Part shown: positions 24,815 through 33,494 of the stretch, piece after piece
How positions within the stretch are numbered: position 1 is the first letter of the stretch
How the letters are laid out: each line of letters begins with the position of its first letter
Assembly (NCBI RefSeq): GCF_008386575.1
Contig: NZ_VUOA01000043.1
Coordinates: 1-50,174 of the forward strand
DNA: 50,174 nt
Source of the DNA: Salinarimonas soli
Lineage (GTDB): Bacteria; Pseudomonadota; Alphaproteobacteria; Rhizobiales; Beijerinckiaceae
Direction: 5' to 3'
Program-made: the position numbers and the translations under genes
The notes under the pieces: model-generated
What the model saw: the letters and a program-made list of their open reading frames with translations, nothing else
Told to the model about the DNA's origin: nothing
The model's database searches: none

Positions 24815-27006
24815 GATTGCTCAAGCTTCCGGAGCCGGCGGCGGGGCAGGAGTGACCAGGCACGTCCGATGTGGCTCAGCAGGGCTGGCCCCAGAACGCG
24901 CGACCGGGCCCTGTTCAAGATTGCGCCAATGATGCGTTCGGCGAGTTCGGGTGAGTGCGCGAGTGCGTCGGCCAGTTCACCCCGGCGGGTCCGGTTGGCC
25001 TCGACCACGAGGAGCACAAGGTGCAGGGCCGGGCCGAGGGCGCGTGGGTAGCGTGCCTCTCGCAGCGCCGGCAGGTCAAGAATAATGACGTCGTACGAGG
25101 GCCGCATGGCCGTGATGGCGCGCGCGAAGCCGCCATTCAGGATCCCGGCGACGCCCCGCCCCCGCTCGCCCGCGGACAGGACCCACACGCCTGTGCCCGG
25201 CTCCAGGACAGGCACGTCGAGTGTCTCGGGAAGATCGAGCTGGCGCGACAGGCCACGCCCCTCAAGGTCTACGTCGGCCACGAGGACCTTGAGGCCCGAT
25301 GCAGCCAGGTGCGCCGCGAGGAGGCCCGCCGTCGTGGTCTTGCCCTCACCCCGGTGGACCGAGGTGATGCCGGCGACCAGGGCCCCGCCACTAGGGGGCG
25401 AACCCGCCATGAGGAGGATTTGCAGGAGGTCATTCATGCCGTCCCTGGCTCGTCCGTCGGCGTCGGAAAGCGCCAGGCGGTAGGTCTCCAGTCCCCCGGC
25501 GTCCACGAGGCTCAACTGGCCAACGGGCACCACGTTCGTGGTCCTGAGAGCCGCCTCCACCTCGCGGGGCGACTCAAATGTTCGCCGGACCCCCTCCCGC
25601 AGGAGCACGTACCCGCTGCTGACACCCAGGCCGAGGACGAGGCACGAGGCCAGCACGAGCGGCGTTTTCGGCCATGAGGGGAGGACGGGGGGCGTCGCCG
25701 CCTCAACGAGCGCGAAGCGGCCGGCGGGCAGGCTCTGGCTCTGGAAGGAACGATTGAAAGCCGTGAGAAGCACGTCGTAGATGGCCCGGGCCGACTCGGC
25801 CCGGCGCTGCAACTCGCGGAGCTGAACCTGATTGAGGCCGATCCTGGCGGCAATCTGCTTGACCCGTTCCACCTCGGTGGAAAGGTTACGGGCGCGGCTG
25901 TCCGCAAGATTGTAGGAGGCCTGCCAGCGCGCGAGCGTCTCCCGCGCCACGGCACGCACCGCGCCCTCCAGGCGCTCGACCTCGGCCCCTAGTGTCGCCG
26001 GGTCAGTCCGCGCCCGTGCGAGGTCTGACTGCAGGCCGACGATGGCCGGGTTCTCCGCGGCTGCCGCTCCGATCTGGGCGACGTCGCCCCCCTCAATGGC
26101 CCTGAGCAGGCGATCCACGCGGGCCTTCAAGGCGTCCGCCTCCGCCCGCGCCGCCGACGCTTGCGTGTTCAGGTCAGCAAGTTGCCGGTCGAGGTCGCTC
26201 GCGCCCGTGGCCTCGGTGACGATGTTCTCGGCGCGGAAGGTCGCGGCCGACACCTCGGCGGCCGCGACCTCGTCGCGCATCTGCCGCAGGCGGTCCTGGA
26301 GCGACAGCGTGATCTTCGCTGACGCCTCCCGTTGGGTTTTGACCTGATGAGCCACGTAGGCTTCGGCCACGGCGTTGGCGACCTCGGCGGCCCGGTTTGG
26401 GTCATGTGACCAGTAGCTGAAACGGATCAGGAGGCTCTGGCCGACGCGTTCGGCCCGGACACGATCAGCGAAGGCGACAAACTTCAGTTCATCTCCGCTC
26501 CCGGGCGAGGGCGGCTTGAAGGTCAAGAGCCCCACAAGTTGGCCGATCCCCCGCCGGACAGCCCCGAAAACGGAGACAGCGTTATATTCAGGGTCGTTTG
26601 CAACATCCAGGGCGACAGCGACGTCACGCCGCAGCACATCCGAGCGCGCGATCTCTAGATCGCTGTTCAGGATCATGGTTTCCAGGTTCAAGAACGCGGG
26701 CTGGCCGCCGCCTGGGTTTGGCAGGATGTCAGGCTTAACCAAATCAACCTGAACATGCGCCACGGCAGTATACTGCCGCTTGGCTGTGGCGACGTAGATG
26801 GCTCCGATGGCCATGAAAGCTGCGCAGGTCAGCGCGATGATGGGCCACCGCCGGGCAAACAGGGCGGCAAGATCCTCGAAGCTGAGAAGGGAGGGCGTGT
26901 TCCACGCCGGTGGCGCCGCGATATGCAGCGGCTGTGGGGGCGACATCATGGGACGGAGCATACCCCGCGCAGGCTCACGCTCCAGTGCTGAATGCTTCAA
27001 TGCCAT
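24811..27006 (-). CDS. ExoP/Wzc-like chain-length determinant with ATPase domain, no tyrosine cluster
   Basis: A 731-residue inner-membrane polysaccharide co-polymerase fused to a BY-kinase-type ATPase. TM1 is at about 55-73, a periplasmic Wzz domain with long coiled coil (230-420) follows, the proline-rich segment and TM2 are at 436-468. The cytoplasmic domain has Walker A HRGEGKTTT (551-559), Walker A' VLVADVDLEGRG (575-586) and Walker B IILDLPAL (641-648). The C-terminus ends in RRRLRKLEQ with no cluster of tyrosines, whereas Wzc and ExoP carry one for autophosphorylation cycling. Start ATG 27006 has GGGGG 4 nt upstream; the frame is open to 27351. First gene of the exoP-exoF-GT2 unit, divergent from the flippase gene. 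Confidence 0.9.
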   Translation of the reverse strand: MALKHSALEREPARGMLRPMMSPPQPLHIAAPPAWNTPSLLSFEDLAALFARRWPIIALTCAAFMAIGAIYVATAKRQYTAVAHVQVDLVKPDILPNPGGGQPAFLNLETMILNSDLEIARSDVLRRDVAVALDVANDPEYNAVSVFGAVRRGIGQLVGLLTFKPPSPGSGDELKFVAFADRVRAERVGQSLLIRFSYWSHDPNRAAEVANAVAEAYVAHQVKTQREASAKITLSLQDRLRQMRDEVAAAEVSAATFRAENIVTEATGASDLDRQLADLNTQASAARAEADALKARVDRLLRAIEGGDVAQIGAAAAENPAIVGLQSDLARARTDPATLGAEVERLEGAVRAVARETLARWQASYNLADSRARNLSTEVERVKQIAARIGLNQVQLRELQRRAESARAIYDVLLTAFNRSFQSQSLPAGRFALVEAATPPVLPSWPKTPLVLASCLVLGLGVSSGYVLLREGVRRTFESPREVEAALRTTNVVPVGQLSLVDAGGLETYRLALSDADGRARDGMNDLLQILLMAGSPPSGGALVAGITSVHRGEGKTTTAGLLAAHLAASGLKVLVADVDLEGRGLSRQLDLPETLDVPVLEPGTGVWVLSAGERGRGVAGILNGGFARAITAMRPSYDVIILDLPALREARYPRALGPALHLVLLVVEANRTRRGELADALAHSPELAERIIGAILNRARSRVLGPALLSHIGRAWSLLPRRRLRKLEQS

Positions 27007-27351
27007 CAAACCCCCGTGCCCCGCCCCAGGTGCCTTGTGCCGCTCGGGGGAACGGCCGCAGTGAAACGAGCGCGAAGACAATGCCGACGGGCACTTCTTG
27101 TTCCTCCCGTATCCCCGGCCTCCGCGCCGGGCACTGGTCGGCCCCGCCCGCTCGTGCCAGACAGCGCCCTGGATCTGTGCCGGCGGCGGCCTTCCCAACG
27201 CGTTGGCCCGACGCCGGGGCTGCCGGCAGCGGCCACCCCCGGCGTGGGCGTGGGGCCACGTCGCGCTTCCTGCGGGGAACGTCGCCCGTTTGAGGCTGTA
27301 TAACGAGGGGCGGCCCTGCACTCGACGCCGCCCCGCTGCCGGAGGGAGCAC
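27007..27351. other. Divergent promoter region exoP-like / flippase
   Basis: This 345-bp region separates two divergent starts and should carry both promoters. Open frames in it have no family resemblance. I could not assign -35/-10 boxes or operators. Confidence 0.35.
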
Positions 27352-28677
27352 ATGGGAAGCCTGCTGAAGCGCTTGGCCGGCCTATCCCGGTCCGACGTCC
27401 TGCGCCAAGCCCTGCTCGGGCTGGGCCTTCAGGCGTTCGGGAAGGTCCTCGCCTTCGGCCTGACGCTTCTCCTCGCGCGCCTGCTTCAAGCCTCGGAGTT
27501 CGGCTCCTTCGCCTACGCCAGGAACTGGGTCTTCCTGTTGGGGCCCCTGGCCACCCTTGGCTATGTGGGAGCCGCGCAGCGCTTCATCCCCGGGTACCTG
27601 TACGATGAGGCCTACGGGTCCGCTGCGGGGTTCACTTGGCACTGCTTCCGGGTCGTGACCACCGTCGGTGTCGCCGTGGCCGTCGCGTTCGCAGCCGCCG
27701 CCGTCACGTTCCCCGACCTCATCGATGGATCATATTGGTGGGCGGCCCTTTGCATCCTGCCCAGCATACCGGCCTACGCCGTCCTCTTCGCCCTGCTCGC
27801 CGTCGGACGCTCCTTTAACCTGACGGTCGTCGCCTACGCGCCGCTCCTCATCGCGCAGCCTCTGCTGCACCTGCTTCTCTTCTACCTAGCCGTGGCCGGC
27901 GGGTTGCCGGCCGACGGCGTGACGGCGTCCGCGTCCTTCGCAGCGGCGACGGTCCTGGTCTGCGCCGCCTCCCTGCCGATCCTGTGGGCGCACGTCCCGC
28001 GGGCGGTCCGCGAGGCGCGGCGGGTCACACTGCGCCGGCCCTGGCTTGAGTTCGCCCTCCCCACCTCGGTCACGGTCGGCGCGTCAACGGTGATGGCGCG
28101 ATTTCCCACTGTCGCCGTCGGCCTGTTCTCCGCCGCCACTGGCGTTGGCCAATTTGCAGTCGCGCTGGCCGTGGCCCAGACGCTCGCAATGGCGCGGGAC
28201 GCCGCAAGCGGGGCTGTTCTACCTGAACTGTCACGCCGCGTCGCGGCCAACGACGTCGCGGGCGCGAGGCGCGTGCTCGCCCTCGGCCTTGCAATAAGCC
28301 TCGTCCCGACACTCCTGGGGGCGTCGATCTTTTGGATTGCCGGCGACCGGATCCTCGGGGTTTTCGGGCAGTCCTTCATCGGCGCCGGGCCCCTCCTGGA
28401 CGTGCTCGTCCTTGACCAACTCATCCAGACAGCCGCATTGCTCCCAAGCGCGTTCCTGACAGTTGTTGCCCGGCCTCTCCTAAACATCCGTATCCTGTCC
28501 GCCTCGGCATTCGTCGGCTCGGCGATGTCGCTGGTGCTGGCAAGCCAGTGGGGACCGGCCGGCGCCGCATTCGGGTCTCTCACCGCCAGTCTCGTCCTGC
28601 TTGTGCTGACGTCGCTCGCCTGCCGGAAGGAGTTGTCCCGCCTGGGCCGTGTCAAGGCCTCGAGTGGGCCGGCGTGA
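27352..28677 (+). CDS. Wzx-type lipid-linked oligosaccharide flippase
   Basis: A 441-residue protein with twelve or more hydrophobic segments, matching the MOP superfamily polysaccharide transporter group. Seen: ALLGLGLQAFGKVLAFGLTL near 16-35 and LLARLLQASEFGSFAYARN near 37-55, the first-helix signature of Wzx (L-x-R-x-L-x-x-x-x-F-G-x-x-x). It moves undecaprenyl-PP-linked repeat units from the cytoplasmic to the periplasmic leaflet. ATG 27352 follows GGAGGGAGCAC, giving a strong ribosome binding site. The gene runs alone, divergent from exoP-like and convergent with the acetyltransferase gene. Confidence 0.9.
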   Translation: MGSLLKRLAGLSRSDVLRQALLGLGLQAFGKVLAFGLTLLLARLLQASEFGSFAYARNWVFLLGPLATLGYVGAAQRFIPGYLYDEAYGSAAGFTWHCFRVVTTVGVAVAVAFAAAAVTFPDLIDGSYWWAALCILPSIPAYAVLFALLAVGRSFNLTVVAYAPLLIAQPLLHLLLFYLAVAGGLPADGVTASASFAAATVLVCAASLPILWAHVPRAVREARRVTLRRPWLEFALPTSVTVGASTVMARFPTVAVGLFSAATGVGQFAVALAVAQTLAMARDAASGAVLPELSRRVAANDVAGARRVLALGLAISLVPTLLGASIFWIAGDRILGVFGQSFIGAGPLLDVLVLDQLIQTAALLPSAFLTVVARPLLNIRILSASAFVGSAMSLVLASQWGPAGAAFGSLTASLVLLVLTSLACRKELSRLGRVKASSGPA

Positions 28678-28771
28678 GGACGTGCGGCGGCCGCGTCGGG
28701 CGGTGAGGTCCCCGCCGGGCAGGGGCACCACTCGGTTTCGCCGGAGATCCCGCACAATCTCTACCCTGTGG

Positions 28772-29440
28772 TCAGTCAGTGGCCGGGGGCCGCTGCAGAA
28801 AAGCAGGCCGCGGTGCCCCATCCCCCGAGGTGGATTCCCCGGGCCACCGATTGATGGGCTCGAACCGGAAATCAGTCCGCCGGACAATTGCGACGGGCGG
28901 CGTGATCAGAGACCGGGGTTCGACCGACTGGACCACCACCGACATGGGCGACACGAATGAACCGGCCCCCACGTGGCACCCGAGGATGAGGGCGCCCGGC
29001 CCGATATAGACGTCGTCCCCAACACTCGGAAGCAGGATGGTCCGTTCACCCTCGGCCCCCGTGTCACGGCCGCCGAGCGTGACCCCGTGGCAGAGTGTGA
29101 CGTTGCTCCCGATGACTGCGCCACCATTCACCACGAGGCCGAAGCCGTGCACAATGAGGAGGCCCTCACGCAGGTCCAGGCTCCACGGCAACTCGACGCC
29201 CGCCCGGCCGCAACTCCACCGGTGCAGCCCCCGGGCACCGGCAAAGCCCAGAGCAGCCCACACGGTCCGGCGGTCGGAATAATACTGGCACAGGCGAATG
29301 GTGAAGACGGGGGCAAAGGTTTTATTGCGGAGGGCTTCCAAAATCACCCGCCACCACGCGAAACGGGAGGGGCCTCCGACCCGGTGGTAGTCGGCTCGCA
29401 CGGCGGTATCGAATGCAGGCGGATCGAACGGCAGGGGCAT
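28772..29440 (-). CDS. Serine-acetyltransferase-like hexapeptide O-acetyltransferase
   Basis: A 222-residue CysE-related left-handed beta-helix acyltransferase. Residues about 90-190 carry imperfect hexapeptide turns (GAVIGSNVTLCHGVTLGGRD near 107-126, then VGDDVYIGPGALILG and VGAGSFVSPMSVV), and the His in LCHGV corresponds to the catalytic His of CysE. The N-terminal part is shorter and different from true CysE, as in EPS-locus members that acetylate sugars with acetyl-CoA in the cytoplasm. ATG 29440 has GGAG 5 nt upstream; the frame stays open to 29695 without family resemblance. EPS O-acetylation is inferred from context; serine acetylation is not excluded. Confidence 0.84.
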   Translation of the reverse strand: MPLPFDPPAFDTAVRADYHRVGGPSRFAWWRVILEALRNKTFAPVFTIRLCQYYSDRRTVWAALGFAGARGLHRWSCGRAGVELPWSLDLREGLLIVHGFGLVVNGGAVIGSNVTLCHGVTLGGRDTGAEGERTILLPSVGDDVYIGPGALILGCHVGAGSFVSPMSVVVQSVEPRSLITPPVAIVRRTDFRFEPINRWPGESTSGDGAPRPAFLQRPPATD

Positions 29441-29690
29441 GTGACTCCACACGGCACGGCGCGACGCCCGAGCGCCAGGCCCAGGAAGGCCCTGTCGCTC
29501 ACGCGTAAGGTATCTGAGGGATGGGGCGCGCTGGCTCTGATCTAGGGCGCGTGTCTGCCTCCTCCAAGGGATGTGAGTCTGCCCGTGATTTGCTTTATAG
29601 GTTCGGCCTGGGCCCACGCCCGCCCGCTGTGAGATGCTCGATCTTGCCGTTGCCGTCTGGCCGCGGCCGGCGCTGGTCTGGGAACTCCGC

Positions 29691-29714
29691 CCCACGCCGG
29701 ATGTCTGGCGTGGG
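29691..29714. promoter_or_regulatory. Inverted repeat in the divergent acetyltransferase/polymerase region
   Basis: CCCACGCC (29691-29698) and GGCGTGGG (29707-29714) form a perfect 8-bp dyad with an 8-nt spacer, 38 bp before the start at 29753. The rest of the 312-bp gap between the divergent genes shows nothing else. An operator or leader hairpin is possible. Confidence 0.35.
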
Positions 29715-29752
29715 CCCGCCGGGTGTCACGCGGCAGGGCGGGCCGGAGGCTG

Positions 29753-31165
29753 ATGGGGCAGGGGGAAAGTGTCGTAGTGACCGGGCAGATGGACTGGCGT
29801 TCTTGCGTGACCTGGGCGACGCTGGTGTTGGCCGTCACGTTGGGCTCCGGCCTGATGTGGCAGGTGTTGGCGGCCGGCCCGAACGAGGTGAATTTCGACC
29901 TTTCGGCGATTTCCCGGGTGGGTGTTCTGATCTGGGCCGGGCTCTACGGCTTGATGTGCCTCAGCATCCTGCTCGGCGCGAGGCACGCGTTGGCCGGACT
30001 GGCGGCTAATCCGCTGGGCGTTGCGCTTGTCGCTATGGCCCTGCTCTCGGGCGCATGGTCCGATATGCCGGGATATGCGACCTACACGGCCCTGCAATTA
30101 AGCATCTTAAGCATATTTGGTATCTCGGCCGGTCAGCAACTGAGTATGCGCCAAGTGTGGGGCGCAATCGCGATTGCCTTCAGTATCGTTGTCGTGACCT
30201 CCGTTGTATTCATTATGCTTCTGCCAAGCTATGGGATTGTGCAGTCGACGCAGAATCAGGGCGCGTGGCGCGGGGCATTCCTGGAGAAGAATATCTTCGG
30301 GGCATTGATGGTCTACGCCGTCGCGACGGCCGCCGTCGGCGCCGTGATCATGAGGGGCCGCCGTCGTTCGTGCGCCATCATCGCCCTGGCGGCCTGTTAC
30401 GCCTTGATGATCCCGATCCGGGCCGTGTCCGCCTTCTTCGTCGCAATCCTCGTCCTTTGCGCCCTCACCACCCTCCTGGCTGCGAGGCAGCCCAGGCCAC
30501 ACGCGCAAGCCGCCTTGGGGCTCGGACTGATCGTTGTTTCCGCCACCCTCGCCGGTGGCGCACTCTTCGCAAGCGACATCCTAGAGGGGCTCGGAAAAGA
30601 CACGTCGCTGACCGGACGAGACGAACTATGGGTCTACGCGCGGGACGCGATTGCCGCCCACCCATTCCTGGGGTTCGGCTTCGGGAGCTTCTGGGATAAT
30701 GCGGGCCCCCTCGGGGGCGTTGATCTGACACGCGGCATCGATTGGGGGCCCCGGTCTGCCCACAACGTTTGGCTTGAGACGGGCCTGCAACTCGGCCTTT
30801 TGGGCATCGGTCTGCTCGCGGCTTTCCTTCTGCAAATTGCTAAGCGCCTTTGGGTGGCTGTATCCCGCGGTAATGATCCCGTCGTATTCTGGCCGTGCCT
30901 GATCGTTTTCGCCCACATGTGGATCGGAGCAACCGAGTCCAATCTTTTCATCCATCAGTCAGTGTATCATTTGCTGCTTTATCTTGTAGCCGGAATGGTG
31001 AGCCGAGAACTCGGCGCGGGTGCCCCGGCGGGGCGCGGTGAACGCGCCGAATTGGCGCGCCGCGCGGATTTCGCCGGAATGTGGGGCATTGGTCGACGCG
31101 CCCCGCCGCGCCCGCAAGATGTCGGGCCGGCCGGGCGAGGGGGGCATTTCGAGGACGGAACCTAG
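29753..31165 (+). CDS. O-antigen ligase/polymerase family protein (ExoQ-like)
   Basis: A 470-residue protein with ten to twelve hydrophobic helices and the Wzy_C region: RGAFLEKNIFGALMVYAVAT near 180, then GKDTSLTGRDELWVYARDAI near 283-302 followed by AHPFLGFGFGSF, which is the conserved ligase/polymerase loop (T-G-R-x-x-x-W...H-P-x-x-G-x-G). ExoQ-type members polymerise EPS repeats in the periplasm. Together with the VpsF-like protein (9904-11250) it leaves open which enzyme polymerises. ATG 29753 has GGAGG close upstream; ATG 29789 is possible. The last 65 residues are a hydrophilic Arg/Gly-rich cytoplasmic tail, longer than usual. Confidence 0.87.
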   Translation: MGQGESVVVTGQMDWRSCVTWATLVLAVTLGSGLMWQVLAAGPNEVNFDLSAISRVGVLIWAGLYGLMCLSILLGARHALAGLAANPLGVALVAMALLSGAWSDMPGYATYTALQLSILSIFGISAGQQLSMRQVWGAIAIAFSIVVVTSVVFIMLLPSYGIVQSTQNQGAWRGAFLEKNIFGALMVYAVATAAVGAVIMRGRRRSCAIIALAACYALMIPIRAVSAFFVAILVLCALTTLLAARQPRPHAQAALGLGLIVVSATLAGGALFASDILEGLGKDTSLTGRDELWVYARDAIAAHPFLGFGFGSFWDNAGPLGGVDLTRGIDWGPRSAHNVWLETGLQLGLLGIGLLAAFLLQIAKRLWVAVSRGNDPVVFWPCLIVFAHMWIGATESNLFIHQSVYHLLLYLVAGMVSRELGAGAPAGRGERAELARRADFAGMWGIGRRAPPRPQDVGPAGRGGHFEDGT

Positions 31166-31464
31166 GGCCATCGCCACACCTTGGGGCGTCGCCCCCGATA
31201 CTTTGTCGGCCAAGCGCACAGGGGGCCAAGAGCCTGCGCCGGCGGCCCGAGAGCACCGCCCCCCACCGCGTGTCGATGGGGGCGAGGTGAGTTGGTACTC
31301 GCCAGCGCGACTGGTCGTGTTTGCTCCCCCGACCCGGGCGCCCCTGGTGGAGGATCAGGCGTGGCGCATCGGCCGGGGCACCACATTATTCACCGTCCGA
31401 GCCTGGCGGTAATTGTGAGTGGATCGCGTCTGTGCCAGGATCACTCGAAACTGGAGGCCGATCC

Positions 31465-31749
31465 GTGCGTACTATTTTGTCCCTCTCGACGTTCGCTGTA
31501 GCAGCCACCATCGCGGGCTCGAGCCTCGCCGCCGACTTTGCGGTGCGTAGGACCTCGGCAGGCCCTGCCGTCGGCGTGCCGGTGGTCGTGGACGAGCTCT
31601 ATCTGCGATCCAACCGCTGCCCCGACAACCCGAACTGTATCGCTCCCCGCGTGGCGCCCGTTCCGAGCGTGCGCGCAAGGGCCTATGTCGAGGTGACGCT
31701 TTCCCCGGCACGCCCGTCGTCTGAGGTGGTGCTCCAGAGCCGCTACTAA
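31465..31749 (+). CDS. Small secreted protein of unknown function
   Basis: A 94-residue protein from GTG 31465, which has GGAGG 8 nt upstream. Residues 1-23 are a clear signal peptide (basic MRT, core ILSLSTFAVAATIAGSS, then LAA before DF). The mature part has two Cys in CPDNPNC near 58-64, which could form a disulphide, and no recognised domain. It lies 300 bp after the polymerase gene. The function is unknown; a periplasmic or surface protein is expected. Confidence 0.62.
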   Translation: MRTILSLSTFAVAATIAGSSLAADFAVRRTSAGPAVGVPVVVDELYLRSNRCPDNPNCIAPRVAPVPSVRARAYVEVTLSPARPSSEVVLQSRY

Positions 31750-31790
31750 CGGCGGCGGACGCGAGCGGGCCGGTGGGTCAGGCGCATCCT

Positions 31791-32096
31791 TTACCCAGAC
31801 GGCCCGCATTGGCGCTTGACCCGCAATCGAACGCTGCAGGCGCCAGGGAAGGTCAATTCTTCGTCGAGCTCGGTAATTTGTTCGGGCACCTGATCGACGC
31901 TCGCCGCCGGGGTCGAGGCTGCCAGTTGCCATGCTGCGCGTGGCCCGACTTCCACGAGCACGAACACGCAAATGACGGGCGATGATGCTGGTCCCACGCT
32001 CAGGACGAAGTGGCGGACGAAATACAGCGGAACTGATGGCGGCGGCCGCAGAACTAAGGGAAACATTCGGCTGAAAAGCGGGTTGGTCGGTACCAT
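31791..32096 (-). CDS. Hypothetical protein (weak)
   Basis: A 101-residue minus-strand frame from ATG 32096, with GGGG about 6 nt upstream. The middle is hydrophobic (VPLYFVRHFVLSV, then SSPVICVFVLVEVG), the rest is mixed, ending in VKRQCGPSG. Codon third positions look GC-biased enough for a gene, but there is no family match, and the opposite strand is also partly open. Treat as tentative. Confidence 0.28.
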   Translation of the reverse strand: MVPTNPLFSRMFPLVLRPPPSVPLYFVRHFVLSVGPASSPVICVFVLVEVGPRAAWQLAASTPAASVDQVPEQITELDEELTFPGACSVRLRVKRQCGPSG

Positions 32097-32540
32097 GGCG
32101 GCCCCGTCCACGACGGGACATTGACGGTTTACCGCAACCCATGTTCCGGGTTTAGCACCGGGCGGCGCCAGTAAGCGTCAACGGTTTGGCACAACGACGG
32201 TCCCGCTACCCGCCCGGGAGCCGCGTCCGGTGTTGAATGACCCAGTCTGCCTGCCTTCCGAAAGCTCGCTTGTCGGGCGGACCGCTCACCCTGCCGATCT
32301 GATCCAGGCGCCCGACCATTGCGCCGCGCCCGGCCAGACCGGAACCGGGGCGAGGACCTTCACGATCTGTTAACCGATGCGGCGCAGCTTTGCCGCAGTG
32401 CGAATGAATAGCTGGCAAAGACCAGACCGCATCGAGGACCGCCAGCATGCTTGAGATCGCGTGTATGTGGCTGATCTGCGTCGCCGTCGTCCTCGAGGGC
32501 GCTTTCCGGGCGCCCGTCATGGAGGACCGCCCGGGACGCC

Positions 32541-32684
32541 TCACAGCAAGCCGAAAACCCTGAGCACGGCCCACAGCAGGAGGACGATCCACAGCGCATT
32601 AAGCGCGCCGCCGACGGTCAGTGCTGCAACCGGCCAGAGATCCGATGCTTGTTTTGAGCTGTCCCTTAGATCGCCGTCCGGCAT
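32541..32684 (-). CDS. Small single-span membrane protein
   Basis: A 47-residue protein from ATG 32684: a charged N-terminus (MPDGDLRDSSKQ) followed by one strong transmembrane helix (LWPVAALTVGGALNALWIVL and on to VFGLL at the end). AGGG and GAGG lie upstream within 10 nt. The layout is typical of small inner-membrane proteins. A possible 38-residue protein on the opposite strand (32447-32563) overlaps its 3' end. Confidence 0.45.
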   Translation of the reverse strand: MPDGDLRDSSKQASDLWPVAALTVGGALNALWIVLLLWAVLRVFGLL

Positions 32685-32779
32685 AGCCTCTGCCCTATGA
32701 ACACCGGCTGCCAGCCTTCCAGATGGCTGTGCTCCGGCTCTACTTGTTCCGCTCCTCTTTGGGGTAGCCCGATCGGATC

Positions 32780-32980
32780 TCAGGCACATCCACCCGCGTG
32801 CGGCCATGCTGTAACATCCGCGAGGTGTGGCATTTGTGCACTCAGTCCCGGTCCCCACTCTGGTGCGTCACCGCTGTCGCGCTGTTCTTTTCCCTCATGG
32901 TGCTGCATCAAGAGAGCGCCACACCCTTTGAACACTGCCCTGCACACGACAAGTATGACGAATGAGCAGAAGACAAGCAT
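32780..32980 (-). CDS. Possible small membrane protein (weak)
   Basis: A 66-codon frame from ATG 32980 with AGG 6 nt upstream. Residues 1-25 are hydrophobic (MLVFCSFVILVVCRAVFKGC), and the rest is hydrophilic and His-rich. There is no family match. The region 31750-33494 otherwise holds no clear gene; the part at 33000-33494 shows nothing I can support apart from the promoter area of the gene at 33495. Confidence 0.25.
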   Translation of the reverse strand: MLVFCSFVILVVCRAVFKGCGALLMQHHEGKEQRDSGDAPEWGPGLSAQMPHLADVTAWPHAGGCA

Positions 32981-33494
32981 GTTCAAGGCCTGAGTTTGCC
33001 ACGTTTGCCCTGACGTCACTTTATGCCACCGCCAGGAAACGAGGTTCTCTCTTCTCGTTGCCGAGGCGCCGGTCGCGCTTGTCATCCCGCCCGAGCACCA
33101 CACTGGCAGCGCGGATAGGTGTCGCCATGGCTATTCAGCGGGGCCTGCCCGCCGACGCAGGGGGGGCAGGCCCCGCCGGGGGAGGTTGTCCCAGGTCGGC
33201 GCATGCTTCGCCTGGTTGTCTCCAGTGCCGCGTTGCTGGGCCACACCCGTGGGAGGGGGCGCCTGCAGCGAAACATGTTTTGGCCACATTCCAAATCGCA
33301 TAAAGGGTCCCATCAAGCTAGGTTGATTTGCAAGATGACGGCTTGAGAACGAGCGCTAACGCCGTAAATCTGAGTTCGTGAACGGTAGATGTTACGAAGA
33401 GTTATCACGACGTCCGGGAAGGCGTCGATCGTGATTTGTTGACAACTAACCAGAAAACAAAGCCACCATCACGTAATACAAGGGGCATCGTGAT

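Noticed and set aside
24811-27351. ExoP-like protein extended to 27351
   Set aside because: The added 115 residues are Arg/Gly-rich and would fill the divergent promoter region; ATG 27006 has a GGGGG site.
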